Source: CAXBBB01 sp963793245
GTDB taxonomy: Bacteria > Bacteroidota > Rhodothermia > Rhodothermales > BA12
Reading direction: 5' to 3'
Assembly (NCBI GenBank): GCA_963793245.1
Contig: CAWBZG010000004.1
Location: 248,001 to 312,000, forward strand
DNA: 64,000 bases
Positions 8,529 to 16,617 of the stretch are shown piece by piece. Positions within the stretch are counted from its first letter, which is position 1. Each line of letters opens with the position of its first letter. The position numbers were made by a program, and so were the translations under genes. The notes beneath the pieces are model-generated. The model was not told where the DNA came from. It made no database searches and saw only the letters and a program-made list of their open reading frames with translations.

Positions 8529-9173
8529 ATGCTGATTCTCGGCCCCGCCCGTCTTGATCTCCGGCTATTCGTCCAAGTCGAGAAGCGCTATGCTGATCTG
8601 CCGATCCGATGGGATGCGACGCACGATGTGTTCTCGGTCGACGACGTTCACGCCGAAACGGGACGGGTACCGGGCGAAGCAGTGTGGATCGCGAGGGTGG
8701 GGAGCGATGCCCCAGCATTCGTCGCAACCGTTGAAGTGGTCGACGTGCTGGATGCTCGAATGGATGAGCGGCTAGGTGTCGTGGAGGTGACCGTCGATGA
8801 GGGAGCCTTTGTCATCGCGATCACGCCGGATGCAGGAGTCGGCAGGCTCGCAACGGATAGACTAACGCTTGGCGTTACAGAAGCGGAGTCGAACGATTCA
8901 AACACCACCCGTCGTCCCGGACGTGATCCGGGACCCAGAAGCCAAGAGCAGGGCACATCGTTTCAAAATGGCTGTCCCGCTGACGGACGTACCGAAGGCT
9001 GCTACATCCACCGCGCTATCGCAGACGATGCGGTGACGATAGCCATCGCGTGGGGCAGCGACGGACTCCACGCCCGCGCCGCGCTGTTTCCCTTTCTCGC
9101 AGGCGCCAGAAGTCGGGCGGGATTGCAGGCTGCGCAGTTCGCTCAGTCGAGCGGCGCTTCGAGCAGCACGTAG
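8529..9173 (+). CDS. Hypothetical protein containing a palindromic repeat
   Basis: I do not recognise this gene. From ATG 8529 the frame encodes about 214 residues, beginning MLILGPARLDLRLFVQVEKR. The first 120 residues look like a real soluble alpha/beta protein (VWIARVGSDAPAFVATVEVV, then FVIAITPDAG). At residues near 128-136 the frame runs through the repeat at 8911-8934, giving TRRPGRDPG, and the remainder is less protein-like. It overlaps the convergent acetyltransferase by 31 bp, which is unusual. The true gene may end or be broken at the repeat. The longer frame starting at 8421 overlaps the tRNA and is rejected. Confidence 0.4.
   Translation: MLILGPARLDLRLFVQVEKRYADLPIRWDATHDVFSVDDVHAETGRVPGEAVWIARVGSDAPAFVATVEVVDVLDARMDERLGVVEVTVDEGAFVIAITPDAGVGRLATDRLTLGVTEAESNDSNTTRRPGRDPGPRSQEQGTSFQNGCPADGRTEGCYIHRAIADDAVTIAIAWGSDGLHARAALFPFLAGARSRAGLQAAQFAQSSGASSST
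8911..8934. repeat. Short palindromic repeat, copy 2 of the CCCGGA-GTGA-TCCGGG family
   Basis: Arms GTCCCGGA (8914-8921) and TCCGGGAC (8927-8934) with a CGTGA loop. Copy 1 is at 551-571. This copy lies inside the open frame 8529-9173. Confidence 0.65.
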
Positions 9174-10276
9174 CGCTTGTCGACGACGGCGCCCATGCGT
9201 TCGAGCGCCAGGAGCAAACGCTTGTTGTCGGCGAGGACCCAACTGAGTTCGCAGCCCAGAAAGCCCATCTTGCGACCGCGACGGATCGTTTCGGCGATCA
9301 GGACGGCGTCGAGGCCTTTGCCCTGGTAGTCTTGTCGCGCGCCCATGAGCGGCATCCGCAGGTCGGTGATGGTGCCCATCTTGGCGCGCGCGATCAGGCC
9401 GACCAAGTTGCCGGGCGTCAGCTTGCCGGTCTTCACGTACCGAAGCGCCTGGTTGAAGTCGGGCAGCGAGACCGAGAAGCCAACTGGCTCCCCGTCGCGT
9501 TCGGCGAAGAGGAACAGTTCAGGTACCAAAATCGGCTTCAACTCGGACGCCAGGTGCTTGGCCTCGGCGTCGGTCATCGCGACGAAGCCTTCGTTTTTCT
9601 CCCATCCGTCGTTGTAGATCTTCATCGCCGCCGCCACATCTTCGTCGAACCGCTTGGGATCCAGACCGCGCACGGTAAGGCCGGGCAGCCGCCTGCGCAC
9701 GATCTCGTCGCCTCGGAAGAGTTTGCTGGCGTCCATGTACTTGGCATGGACGTAGAGTGACAGCATCTCGGTCTGCGTCTCGAATCCCCAGCGCCTCAGG
9801 AAATCCTCGTAGTACGCCGGGTTGTACGGCATCATGACCGACGGCTGTAGGTCGAAGCCGTCGACGAGTAGGCCCGCGGTGTCGTTCAGGCTCGGGTTGG
9901 CCGGGCCGCGCATCGCCTTGAGGCCCATTCCGCGCATCCAACCGGCGGCGGTATCCAATAGAGCACGAGCGACTTCGTAGTCGTCGATGCACTCGAAGAA
10001 GCCGAAGAAGCCGGTCGCGTCGTCGAAGGTTTCGAGGTGGGCGCCGTTCTGAATCGCCGCGATGCGCCCGACGATTTCGCCCTTGGCGTTGCGGGCGAGG
10101 TAGGGCTGTATCAGACCATGCTCGAAAAACGGGTTCTTCTTCTCGTCGATCAACGCGAGCGCGTCGCGGCGGAGCATCGGTACCCAGTAGTCGCTCTCGG
10201 CGTAGAGGCGAAAGGGAAAGTCGACAAAGGCGCGATGATCTCCTCGGCTGTCTGCTTGGGTAACGGTGATCGGCAT
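9143..10276 (-). CDS. GNAT-like N-acetyltransferase family protein (YghO-like)
   Basis: A cytoplasmic protein of 377 residues, start ATG 10276. It opens with FVDFPFRLYAESDYWVPML and has ARNAKGEIVGRIAAI, a GNAT-like strand region, then FFGFFECIDD, ALLDTAAGWM and MRGPANPSLNDTAGLLVDGF. This order matches the YghO-type group often labelled hypothetical protein or acetyltransferase. The C-terminal part contains a second GNAT-like segment (FLFAERDGEPVGFSVSLPD and the YQGKGLDAVLIAETIRRGRK helix that would bind acetyl-CoA). The substrate is unknown. No operon partner is apparent. Confidence 0.8.
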   Translation of the reverse strand: MPITVTQADSRGDHRAFVDFPFRLYAESDYWVPMLRRDALALIDEKKNPFFEHGLIQPYLARNAKGEIVGRIAAIQNGAHLETFDDATGFFGFFECIDDYEVARALLDTAAGWMRGMGLKAMRGPANPSLNDTAGLLVDGFDLQPSVMMPYNPAYYEDFLRRWGFETQTEMLSLYVHAKYMDASKLFRGDEIVRRRLPGLTVRGLDPKRFDEDVAAAMKIYNDGWEKNEGFVAMTDAEAKHLASELKPILVPELFLFAERDGEPVGFSVSLPDFNQALRYVKTGKLTPGNLVGLIARAKMGTITDLRMPLMGARQDYQGKGLDAVLIAETIRRGRKMGFLGCELSWVLADNKRLLLALERMGAVVDKRYVLLEAPLD

Positions 10277-10383
10277 GAGGTGTGGTTGAGTTGCTGGCTG
10301 TGATGTTTGCGACGCTGACGTCTGCCGATCTGTGGCGAGTGAAAGAGAGCGTTCACCTCCTGGTTAGACCCTCTTCTCGCAGC

Positions 10384-10410
10384 CGTCATTCCTGCGGAGG
10401 CAGGAGTCCA
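10384..10410. repeat. Short palindromic repeat (GTCATTCC-type)
   Basis: CGTCATTCCTGCGG followed by AGGCAGGAGTCCA forms an imperfect hairpin and resembles the pair at 27727-27797. It lies in the 460-bp gap 10277-10738. Confidence 0.55.
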
Positions 10411-10485
10411 CAACTGCTTCCCACAAGCTAGCTCTTATCGATTTCGAGTGTTCTCATGCGATCCTGTGGTGTCGCTGCACGGGGC

Positions 10486-10608
10486 CTTCTTTTGGATCAA
10501 GCCAAAAGAAGCAAAAAATCAAGGCTTACGTCGCTCCGGGTGATGCGCCGCTCCGGTCGCTAAAATCGTCCAAACTCACTCGCAAGCTCGCTCAGACAGG
10601 ACGATTTT
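10486..10608. repeat. Structured intergenic element with two perfect hairpins
   Basis: Two independent perfect inverted repeats in one gap: CTTCTTTTGG (10486-10495) with CCAAAAGAAG (10502-10511), and AAAATCGTCC (10562-10571) with GGACGATTTT (10599-10608). Bases 10512-10561 between them and 10609-10738 beyond show no gene I can support. It lies downstream of the SPT-like gene and upstream of the acetyltransferase, both on the minus strand. It could be a terminator region, but the size and order suggest a dispersed structured element. Confidence 0.55.
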
Positions 10609-10738
10609 GATCGCTCTCTTCGCTCTGCATCTTTTCGCCGAACCGTCTCAGGCCGCCATACTTCTGTGTTGAAGAGGAGCGGCGTACTCTCCTTGTCGAG
10701 CGAAGAAATGTACTCGAAAGGTCACCACACGAAGTGTG

Positions 10739-12027
10739 TCAGATCACGTTGTGGCGTTTGCCGATCTTTTCGAATGCCGAGAGGATGAAGTCGAGTTGGG
10801 AGTCGGTGTGGCTGGCCATGTAGCTGGTGCGCATCAGGCTCTGGCCGCGTGGCACAGCGGGGGGAACGACGGCGTTGACGAAGACGCCTTCTTCGAGCAG
10901 GTCGCGCCAGAACTTGAAGCACGTCTCCATGTCGCCGACGACGACGGGGATGATCGGCGACTGGCTGGCCCACACGTTGAAGCCCAGGTTCGAGAAGCCG
11001 TCGCGCATGTAATCCGAGATGGCCCACAGGCGGTCCAGACGCTCCGGTTCTTGCTCCAAAATGTCGAGGCACGCGAGGACGGTCGCAACGTTGGCGGGCG
11101 GCATCGACGCGCTGAAAATGTGCGTCGACGCGCTGTGGCGGATGTATTCGATGGCTTCGTACGAGCCGGTGACGAATCCGCCCAGCGAGGCGAAGCTCTT
11201 GGAGAACGTGCCGGTCGTCAGATCGACGCGGTCGCCCAGGCCGAAGTGCGCGGCTGATCCACGTCCGCCCGGACCTACGACGCCGACGGCGTGCGCGTCG
11301 TCCAGCATGAGGGCCGCTTCGAACTCTTCGGCCAAGTCGACCAGAGCAGGCACGTCGGCGAGGATGCCGCTCATCGAGAAGACGCCATCGGTCACGATCA
11401 TTTTACCGGCGCCGGGGCGTTCGATATGGACTTTTTCGAGTTGGCGACGCAGGTGCGTCACGTCGTTGTGGCGGAAGCGCACGATGTCGGCGTCCGTTAC
11501 CTTGGTGCCCGCGACGATGCAGGCGTGGTTGTCCTTGTCCGAAAACACCACGTCGCCGCGTCCGGCAAGGCTCTGGATAACGCCCTGGTTGGTCATGTAG
11601 CCCGTCGAGAAGAGCACGCAGGCTTCGACGCCCATGAACTCCGCCAACCGGCGCTCCAACTCGATGTGGATGTCGAGGGTGCCGTTGAGGAATCGACTCC
11701 CCGTGCAGCCCGTGCCGTACTTGTCGATCGCGTCTTGCGCGGCCTTCTTGACGCGCGGGTCGGAGACAAGCCCAGGTAGTTGTTCGACCCGGCCATGACG
11801 ATTTCGCGTCCGCCCATGATCGCTTTGGAGCCGTCGTTGCGCTCGATTGAGCGGAAGTAGGGGTAGAGTCCGGCTGCCTTGATGTCCGAGTAGTCACCGC
11901 CGGGCGCGAGGAAGCGCTTGGCTTTGGCGAAGATCGGCTTGGACGACGTGTCTTCCACGTGATGGCCGTTGCGCGATTGGGCAGCAGTGCGGGCCGCGCG
12001 TTTGACGAGCAAGTTGGGAATAGACAT
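10739..12027 (-). CDS. AOS-family PLP enzyme, probable serine palmitoyltransferase, frameshifted
   Basis: A pyridoxal-phosphate enzyme of the alpha-oxoamine synthase family, which condenses an amino acid with an acyl-CoA and releases CO2. ATG 12027 opens MSIPNLLVKRA and leads to GLYPYFRSIE and MAGSNNYLGL. The frame then breaks at about 11768: adding one base after LGL restores SDPRVKKAAQDAIDKYGTG and the rest. Later motifs are GTGCTGSRFLNG, LDDAHAVGVVG and GTFSKSFASLGGFV, where the lysine binds PLP. The FSKSFAS form and the YPYF N-terminus favour serine palmitoyltransferase over biotin AONS or KBL. Bacteroidota use this enzyme to start sphingolipid synthesis. It follows the glycosyltransferase by 16 bp and ends the six-gene operon. 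Confidence 0.85.
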
Positions 12028-12043
12028 ATCGATGGGATAAAAA

Positions 12044-13171
12044 TCAGGCGGCGGCGACCGCAAGCGGTGCGTGGTGGGTGTCTGCGACGTGGGAGGTCGC
12101 GAGCGGGCGCGCAATGCGGTCCGGCAGAGGAGTCGAGTGGGGAAGCAGGCGTTCGACGGCGCGGACGGCATCGTAGGTACCCGTACGCGCGTTTGTGTCG
12201 CGTCGTTGCGGAGAGGCAGCGAAGTCCAGGAAAGCGCTTATCTCGTCCACTGAGGGAATCGACCTCTTGGCGACGTGCGCCCAACCTTGCCGATGGGCAT
12301 ACGTCGCGTTGAGCGTCTGTTCGAAGACTCCGCCGTTGGGCATCGCGAGGACGTGTTTTCCAAGATGGCGGCACTCGGCGAGCAGCGTGAACCCTGCTGT
12401 GCAGACGACGCCGCGTGCCCGTTCGAGGTCGGCGAGGAAACCAGCGCGTGACGGCGAGCGGTGGACGATGTGGCGACCACCGATGCCGGGAAGCCCATAG
12501 GCGACAACCGGAATCCCGAGTGTGTCGAGAGACCGCGCCATCTCTTCCATTCCGTCACCAGCATTGACGTAGACGAGAAGCGGGCCGTCGTTCGTAGGCG
12601 AGAGGCGCGTTACGTCGTCAGCCAGAATCGGAGCGACGAACGTGGCGTCGCGTGTGGCCCTTGGAAAGAAGAACGACGTGACGACCGTGGTGTCGGCGTC
12701 TATGGTCATTGCGTCGATCACCAGTCGGATGAACCGGGCGTTCGGTGACACGTCCAGGTCGGCCTGCCAGTCGGTGTGCGTGAGCAGGTGCTGATGATCG
12801 ACCGAGGCGACGGGAATACCCATGCGGCGCGCGGCGCGTGGAACGAACGGCTCAAAGTCGGTGACGACGGCGTCAGGTTGCCAGTCTCCGATCGCGCGTT
12901 CGATGCGACCGATCGTGCGCGGCGCCGACAACACGTGGGGCAGGTTGCGGGCAAACGTGCGCGTCATCGACACGCCATTGCGCCGGATGACTTGTTCGAG
13001 TGTCGGAAGGCGCAGCACAGGTTCTCCGGAAGCCTCCAATCGGTCCGCGTTTTCGCCTCCGCACGCGAGCCGAACGGTATGCCCGCGTGCGCGCAACGCG
13101 CCCACCATCGCCCGCACGCGCGAGGCGTGCCCGCGGCCTTGTCCGCTCAGGGCGTACAGCAGTCGAGCCAT
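12044..13171 (-). CDS. MJ1255-type glycosyltransferase (GT28-like)
   Basis: A 375-residue glycosyltransferase of the GT-B fold. The N-terminus MARLLYALSGQGRGHASRV has the G-x-GH motif found in MurG-like and UDP-GlcNAc-using transferases. Further features are VVTDFEPFVPRAARRMG and the C-terminal sugar-nucleotide site CTAGFTLLAECRHLGKHVL followed by EQTLNATYA. The acceptor is not known. It starts 13 bp after the DUF5683 gene and ends 16 bp before the SPT-like gene, so all three are probably co-transcribed. A role in glycosylating a lipid made by its neighbour is inferred from position only. Confidence 0.85.
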   Translation of the reverse strand: MARLLYALSGQGRGHASRVRAMVGALRARGHTVRLACGGENADRLEASGEPVLRLPTLEQVIRRNGVSMTRTFARNLPHVLSAPRTIGRIERAIGDWQPDAVVTDFEPFVPRAARRMGIPVASVDHQHLLTHTDWQADLDVSPNARFIRLVIDAMTIDADTTVVTSFFFPRATRDATFVAPILADDVTRLSPTNDGPLLVYVNAGDGMEEMARSLDTLGIPVVAYGLPGIGGRHIVHRSPSRAGFLADLERARGVVCTAGFTLLAECRHLGKHVLAMPNGGVFEQTLNATYAHRQGWAHVAKRSIPSVDEISAFLDFAASPQRRDTNARTGTYDAVRAVERLLPHSTPLPDRIARPLATSHVADTHHAPLAVAAA

Positions 13172-13184
13172 ATAAAGGGCGTGA

Positions 13185-13886
13185 TCAGAACCGGTAAACG
13201 ACGTTCAGTTGGAGAGCGTCGGGCGTCGGGGCGAGGGTGAGGCGAAAGTCGGGGTCGGCGTCGAAGTCGGACAGGTGGGCGCTCACGTACGCATCGACGG
13301 CGGTGAGGGCATACCACAAGCCGAAGCGAACGACGGAAAGGTCACGCGAACGCCGAAAAGAATCGCGCAGGTTGATCAGCGGTGCCGTCCGCCCGGCCTG
13401 GATGAACGCCTGGTATTCGGCGGCATCGCCCTCGTACTCTGGATACTCGTCGGGAAACTCAGCGAAGCGGACGACGCGCTGCATGCGCCGATACTCGCGT
13501 TCGTTGTAGATCGCCAAGCCGCCGAACGCCGCCAGTCCGCCCCAGACGAACGGCAGCTTGTAGGCGTCGCCGTTGTAGATCTGTCCCCAGCCCGGAGCCA
13601 GCAGCGAGCGCCTCAGCGCCACGTCGGGGTCGCGGCGGAGGGTGTCGGCGACGAGGAAGTGCGCGGTCAGACCCCTCCGCCCGCTGAGGCGGGCACCTCC
13701 CCTCATCTGAGGGGAGGACGGGTCGAGAGTTGGCGATAGCTCAATCGCTGAAAACGACGCCGTCCCCTCCTTGGATGAGGAGGGGTGCCCGAAGACACTC
13801 GTGTTGTAGGGCGGGGTGGTGTGAGCCGTTTGCGCACCGATGCTCGGTACACTCCACATCATCACCAGCGACAGCAGCCATCGCAC
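13185..13886 (-). CDS. DUF5683 domain protein with an embedded palindromic element
   Basis: A 233-residue exported or membrane protein. Start GTG 13886 overlaps the kamA stop by one base (TAGTG), suggesting translational coupling. Residues 1-18 form a signal peptide. The DUF5683 signature is RSLLAPGWGQIYNGDAYKLP, followed by a hydrophobic stretch (VWGGLAAFGGLAIYNEREY) and a C-terminal strand ending in VVYRF, like an outer-membrane barrel tail. Function is unknown; the family is common in Bacteroidota. Residues about 31-72 are encoded by the repeat at 13672-13794 and read as low-similarity filler between the signal peptide and the domain. Confidence 0.85.
   Translation of the reverse strand: MRWLLSLVMMWSVPSIGAQTAHTTPPYNTSVFGHPSSSKEGTASFSAIELSPTLDPSSPQMRGGARLSGRRGLTAHFLVADTLRRDPDVALRRSLLAPGWGQIYNGDAYKLPFVWGGLAAFGGLAIYNEREYRRMQRVVRFAEFPDEYPEYEGDAAEYQAFIQAGRTAPLINLRDSFRRSRDLSVVRFGLWYALTAVDAYVSAHLSDFDADPDFRLTLAPTPDALQLNVVYRF
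13672..13794. repeat. Palindromic element inside a coding sequence
   Basis: Two hairpins: one around 13683-13719 (CACCTCCCCTC and GAGGGGAGG arms) and one around 13764-13787 (CCCCTCC and GGAGGGG arms, then TGCCCGAAG). The whole piece lies in frame in the DUF5683 gene without a stop. This type of CCCCTCC/GGAGGGG repeat is normally intergenic. Confidence 0.65.
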
Positions 13887-15112
13887 TACGCCACCTCCGG
13901 CTCGTACGGCTGCGGCACAAACGTCGGCGCTCCGGCGGGGAGTGTGTGGGCGTCGTCGGGCAGTAGGATCTCGGGCAGACGAAACGGCTCGTCCTCGCCG
14001 ACGGGAAACGGATTGGGTTCGGCCCAGATCTCGCCGCGTGTCGTCCGCATGACGACGCGTTCTCCGGCTCGGCCCATCACGTAGCTGCCGTCGAGCGGGA
14101 CTTTGCCGAAGGGCGTGTCGAGCACGTAGCGGGGGATGGCGAAGCCGGTCGTCGTGCCCTGCAGCTCCTGCATCAGCCGCATACCGCGTTCAATCGACGT
14201 GCGCAGGTGCGCCGTGCCGCCGATCAGTTGCGCTTGGTAGAGGTAGTAAGGGCGGACGCGGAGGCGGACTAGACCGTTGAGCAAGGCACGCAGCGTCGGC
14301 TCGTCGTCGTTGATGCCTCGGAGTAGGACGGTCTGGTTACCGACCGGCACGCCCGCGCCCAGCAGCCGATCGAGTGCCGTCGCGGATTCGGCGGACAGCT
14401 CGCGCGGGTGGTTGAAATGGGTGTTGAGCCAGACCGGGTGGTGATCGCGCAGGATTGCGCACAGCTCGGGCGTGATGCGCTGGGGCAGTTTGACCGGAAT
14501 CCGAGAGCCGATGCGGACGATTTCGATGTGTGGGATGTCGCGCAGTTCGCCGAGCAGCCAGGCCAGCGCTTTGTCGCCCATCGTGAGCGGATCGCCGCCG
14601 GTGAGGAGCACGTCGCGGATTTCGTCGTGCTCGCGCAGGTAGGCGAGGGCGTCGCGCAGCTCGCTCTTGCGCATCATCATCTCGCCATCGCCGACCATGC
14701 GTTTGCGCAGGCAGTAGCGGCAATAGATCGCACACTCCGCCGTCACGCAGAAAGCGACGCGGTCGCGGTAGTTGTGGATGAGGTTTTTGACCGGACTGTG
14801 CGCCACCTCTTCGAGCGGATCCTCGACACCGACGATGTCGGGCTGCATCTCGGCCATCGTCGGCACGACCTGCTTGCGGATCGGATCGCTTGGGTCGTCG
14901 GGGTCGATCAGGCTCGCATAGTGCGGCGTGACGTTCCAGCGGAAGATGCCGCGCGTCGCTTCGATGGCGGCGAGTTCGTCAGCCGTCGGCGTGACGTAGC
15001 GGCGCAGCTCGGACTCGTCGTGGACGCGGTTGCGCATGTGCCAGCGCCAGTCGTCCCAGTCGGCAGGATCGACGGGAAACGGCGGTCGGGTTGAGGGAAG
15101 AGGCGTCGGCAC
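13886..15112 (-). CDS. kamA: KamA-family radical SAM aminomutase
   Basis: A lysine-2,3-aminomutase-like enzyme of 408 residues that uses S-adenosylmethionine, a 4Fe-4S cluster and PLP. The radical SAM motif CAIYCRYC has its three cysteines at residues 127, 131 and 134. Other conserved parts are FRWNVTPHYASLIDPDDP, DVLLTGGDPLTM, WLNTHFNHPREL and PYYLYQAQLIGG, with the PLP lysine region near the C-terminus (PRYVLDTPFGKVPL). The GTG start at 15112 overlaps the preceding stop (TAGTG). The frame is open further upstream to 15382 but there it shadows the zinc-ribbon gene. The product could be beta-lysine or another beta-amino acid; EF-P modification by EpmB is the alternative, though the operon context does not support it. 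Confidence 0.9.
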   Translation of the reverse strand: MPTPLPSTRPPFPVDPADWDDWRWHMRNRVHDESELRRYVTPTADELAAIEATRGIFRWNVTPHYASLIDPDDPSDPIRKQVVPTMAEMQPDIVGVEDPLEEVAHSPVKNLIHNYRDRVAFCVTAECAIYCRYCLRKRMVGDGEMMMRKSELRDALAYLREHDEIRDVLLTGGDPLTMGDKALAWLLGELRDIPHIEIVRIGSRIPVKLPQRITPELCAILRDHHPVWLNTHFNHPRELSAESATALDRLLGAGVPVGNQTVLLRGINDDEPTLRALLNGLVRLRVRPYYLYQAQLIGGTAHLRTSIERGMRLMQELQGTTTGFAIPRYVLDTPFGKVPLDGSYVMGRAGERVVMRTTRGEIWAEPNPFPVGEDEPFRLPEILLPDDAHTLPAGAPTFVPQPYEPEVA

Positions 15113-15318
15113 TAGCGGATGGAGCGGAGGATGGCGGGGTCGCGCGTCTCTTCGAGAACGTCCTTGCAGCGGCGACACGTGTACGCGGCAGACTTGGGCT
15201 GCTTGGACGCGCCTGCGAACAGCCACAGCCAGCCGAGCGCGCTGTAGGATGCGACGAGGTGGACGAGCGGATGCGTCTTGTCGTGGCCGCAGGAGCAGGT
15301 GGAGGGAGCGTTGGGCAT
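15112..15318 (-). CDS. Small zinc-ribbon-like protein
   Basis: A 68-residue protein. Cysteines are arranged as CSCGH near the N-terminus and CRRC near residue 50, the pattern of a small metal-binding ribbon, with a hydrophobic stretch between them (LVASYSALGWLWLFAG). No family name comes to mind. Its stop overlaps the kamA start, so it is probably translated together with kamA. Small size lowers confidence, but the tight coupling and the cysteine pattern support it. Confidence 0.7.
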   Translation of the reverse strand: MPNAPSTCSCGHDKTHPLVHLVASYSALGWLWLFAGASKQPKSAAYTCRRCKDVLEETRDPAILRSIR

Positions 15319-15384
15319 GGGGAAAGATCGGACGCGGCGTGTTGGTATCGTGCTCTGGGAGGCGAACGCGCCAACTCTCCAAGG

Positions 15385-16392
15385 TTATTCAGCCGCGGAG
15401 AGGGCGCGCTCGAACGCGTGGCCAAGCACGTCGCCGAGGAACGCGTCGTAGGGCTGGTTCAGCAGTTCGGCGACGATGGCGAACGTACCGTCGGGGGCGA
15501 AGGTCGGGAGTGGGTTGGCTTCGAGAAAGAAGGGGGTGCCGCTAGGATCAACCCGAAAATCCATTCGGGCAAAGTCACGGCAGCCGAGCGCGCGAAAGGC
15601 TCTGAGCGTCTGATCGGCTAGCTGGGCTTCGAGTTCGGGCGTGAGAACCGATGGTAAGTCGTAGGCGCGTTCCTGCGTATCACGTCCGTAGCGGCTGCCT
15701 CGGGCTTCGAGGGCGTGCAAGCCGATGCCTGTCGCGCGGTCCGTTGCGCGTTGGAGGGCGGGGAGAACGCGCGCCCCATCGTGCGTGACGCCGACGGTAA
15801 ACTCCGACCCTTCGACAAACTGCTCAACCAGCGCCGGTTGACGGTACAGCCGAGTGACGCGGTCGACTTCGGCTCGAAGTTCGTCCAAGTCAGCCACTTT
15901 GCTCGTCGGCCCGATACCCATCGCAGACCCTTCGCCGCGCGGCTTGACGAAGAGCGGAAACGGCGGCAGATCGTTCGGGTCGATGGCGCCCGAATCCTCA
16001 AATGAGCGCCAGTCGGGGACGCGCACGTCGCCCGCCGACACGATGCGGTGCGTCCAGGCTTTGTCGAGCGAGACGGACATTGTCAGCGCGTCCGAGCCTA
16101 CAAACGGGAGGCCCACCATCTCGAACAGCGTCGGCGCATAGCCCTCTCGGTTGCGCGATCCCGACGCTTCGGCGATGCTCAGTCCGGCGTCGCACCTCAG
16201 CGTCGGCAGGGCGCGGAGTAGATCGTGAGCCGTACCGATGCGTACCGGCTCGTGGCCCAGCGCGCGGACGGCCTCACACAGCGCGTCGACGGTCTCAGTT
16301 GGTTCGAACTCGGCATCGGCGTCGGGCGGGTCGCCGGGCTTCCACTCGTAGGCGTCGAACGTATCGTAGACGAGAGCGATGCGAAGCGACAT
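15385..16392 (-). CDS. ATP-grasp ligase, D-Ala-D-Ala ligase-like
   Basis: A 335-residue ATP-grasp enzyme that joins a carboxylate to an amine using ATP. ATG 16392 gives MSLRIALVYDTFDAYEWKPG. The ATP-grasp pattern is clear: FPLFVKPRGEGSAMGI, ALVEQFVEGSEFTVGV and the metal site ARMDFRVDPSGTPFFLEANPLP. It resembles Ddl, but the N-terminus lacks the usual Ddl Gly-Gly-xS-xEh segment, so cell-wall D-Ala-D-Ala formation is not certain. It is the first gene of the operon with the ribbon protein and kamA (66 bp gap), so ligation of a beta-amino acid made by KamA is a possible role. Confidence 0.85.
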   Translation of the reverse strand: MSLRIALVYDTFDAYEWKPGDPPDADAEFEPTETVDALCEAVRALGHEPVRIGTAHDLLRALPTLRCDAGLSIAEASGSRNREGYAPTLFEMVGLPFVGSDALTMSVSLDKAWTHRIVSAGDVRVPDWRSFEDSGAIDPNDLPPFPLFVKPRGEGSAMGIGPTSKVADLDELRAEVDRVTRLYRQPALVEQFVEGSEFTVGVTHDGARVLPALQRATDRATGIGLHALEARGSRYGRDTQERAYDLPSVLTPELEAQLADQTLRAFRALGCRDFARMDFRVDPSGTPFFLEANPLPTFAPDGTFAIVAELLNQPYDAFLGDVLGHAFERALSAAE

Positions 16393-16441
16393 AGAACGGC
16401 GAAAGGTCGCGCGGCACAACGCAGCGAGGGGAACAGGGTTG

Positions 16442-16510
16442 CTAGAGATCGGCGGCGACGCGGTGCAGCAGATCGGTCAGTGCGTCGATGCGAACGGGCT
16501 TGGCAGGGAA
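16442..16510 (-). pseudogene. Remnant of a response-regulator receiver domain (C-terminal end)
   Basis: On the minus strand, after a TGA at 16511-16513, the frame reads FPAKPVRIDALTDLLHRV and six more residues to a TAG at 16442-16444. This is the typical end of a CheY-like receiver, where a conserved lysine precedes a proline (AKP) and the last helix follows. No intact upstream part exists, so it is probably the tail of a deleted hybrid kinase or regulator that once preceded the ATP-grasp gene. Confidence 0.55.
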
Positions 16511-16617
16511 TCAGCGGTCCGGCGAAAACAGAGGGTACAACCGAATAATGTAGGGTGACGACTTTCGCGTCTCTTGCTCCAACTTCCACGCGTGCTGAGC
16601 TATGGTCGCGCTCTGAG

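Noticed and set aside
8421..9173. Open frame beginning inside the tRNA-Gly gene
   Set aside because: The first 36 codons are tRNA and terminator sequence; only the part from 8529 could be coding.
13886..15382. Extended KamA start at 15382
   Set aside because: The extra 90 codons overlap a small real gene in another frame and are Arg/His-rich; GTG 15112 with TAGTG overlap fits better.
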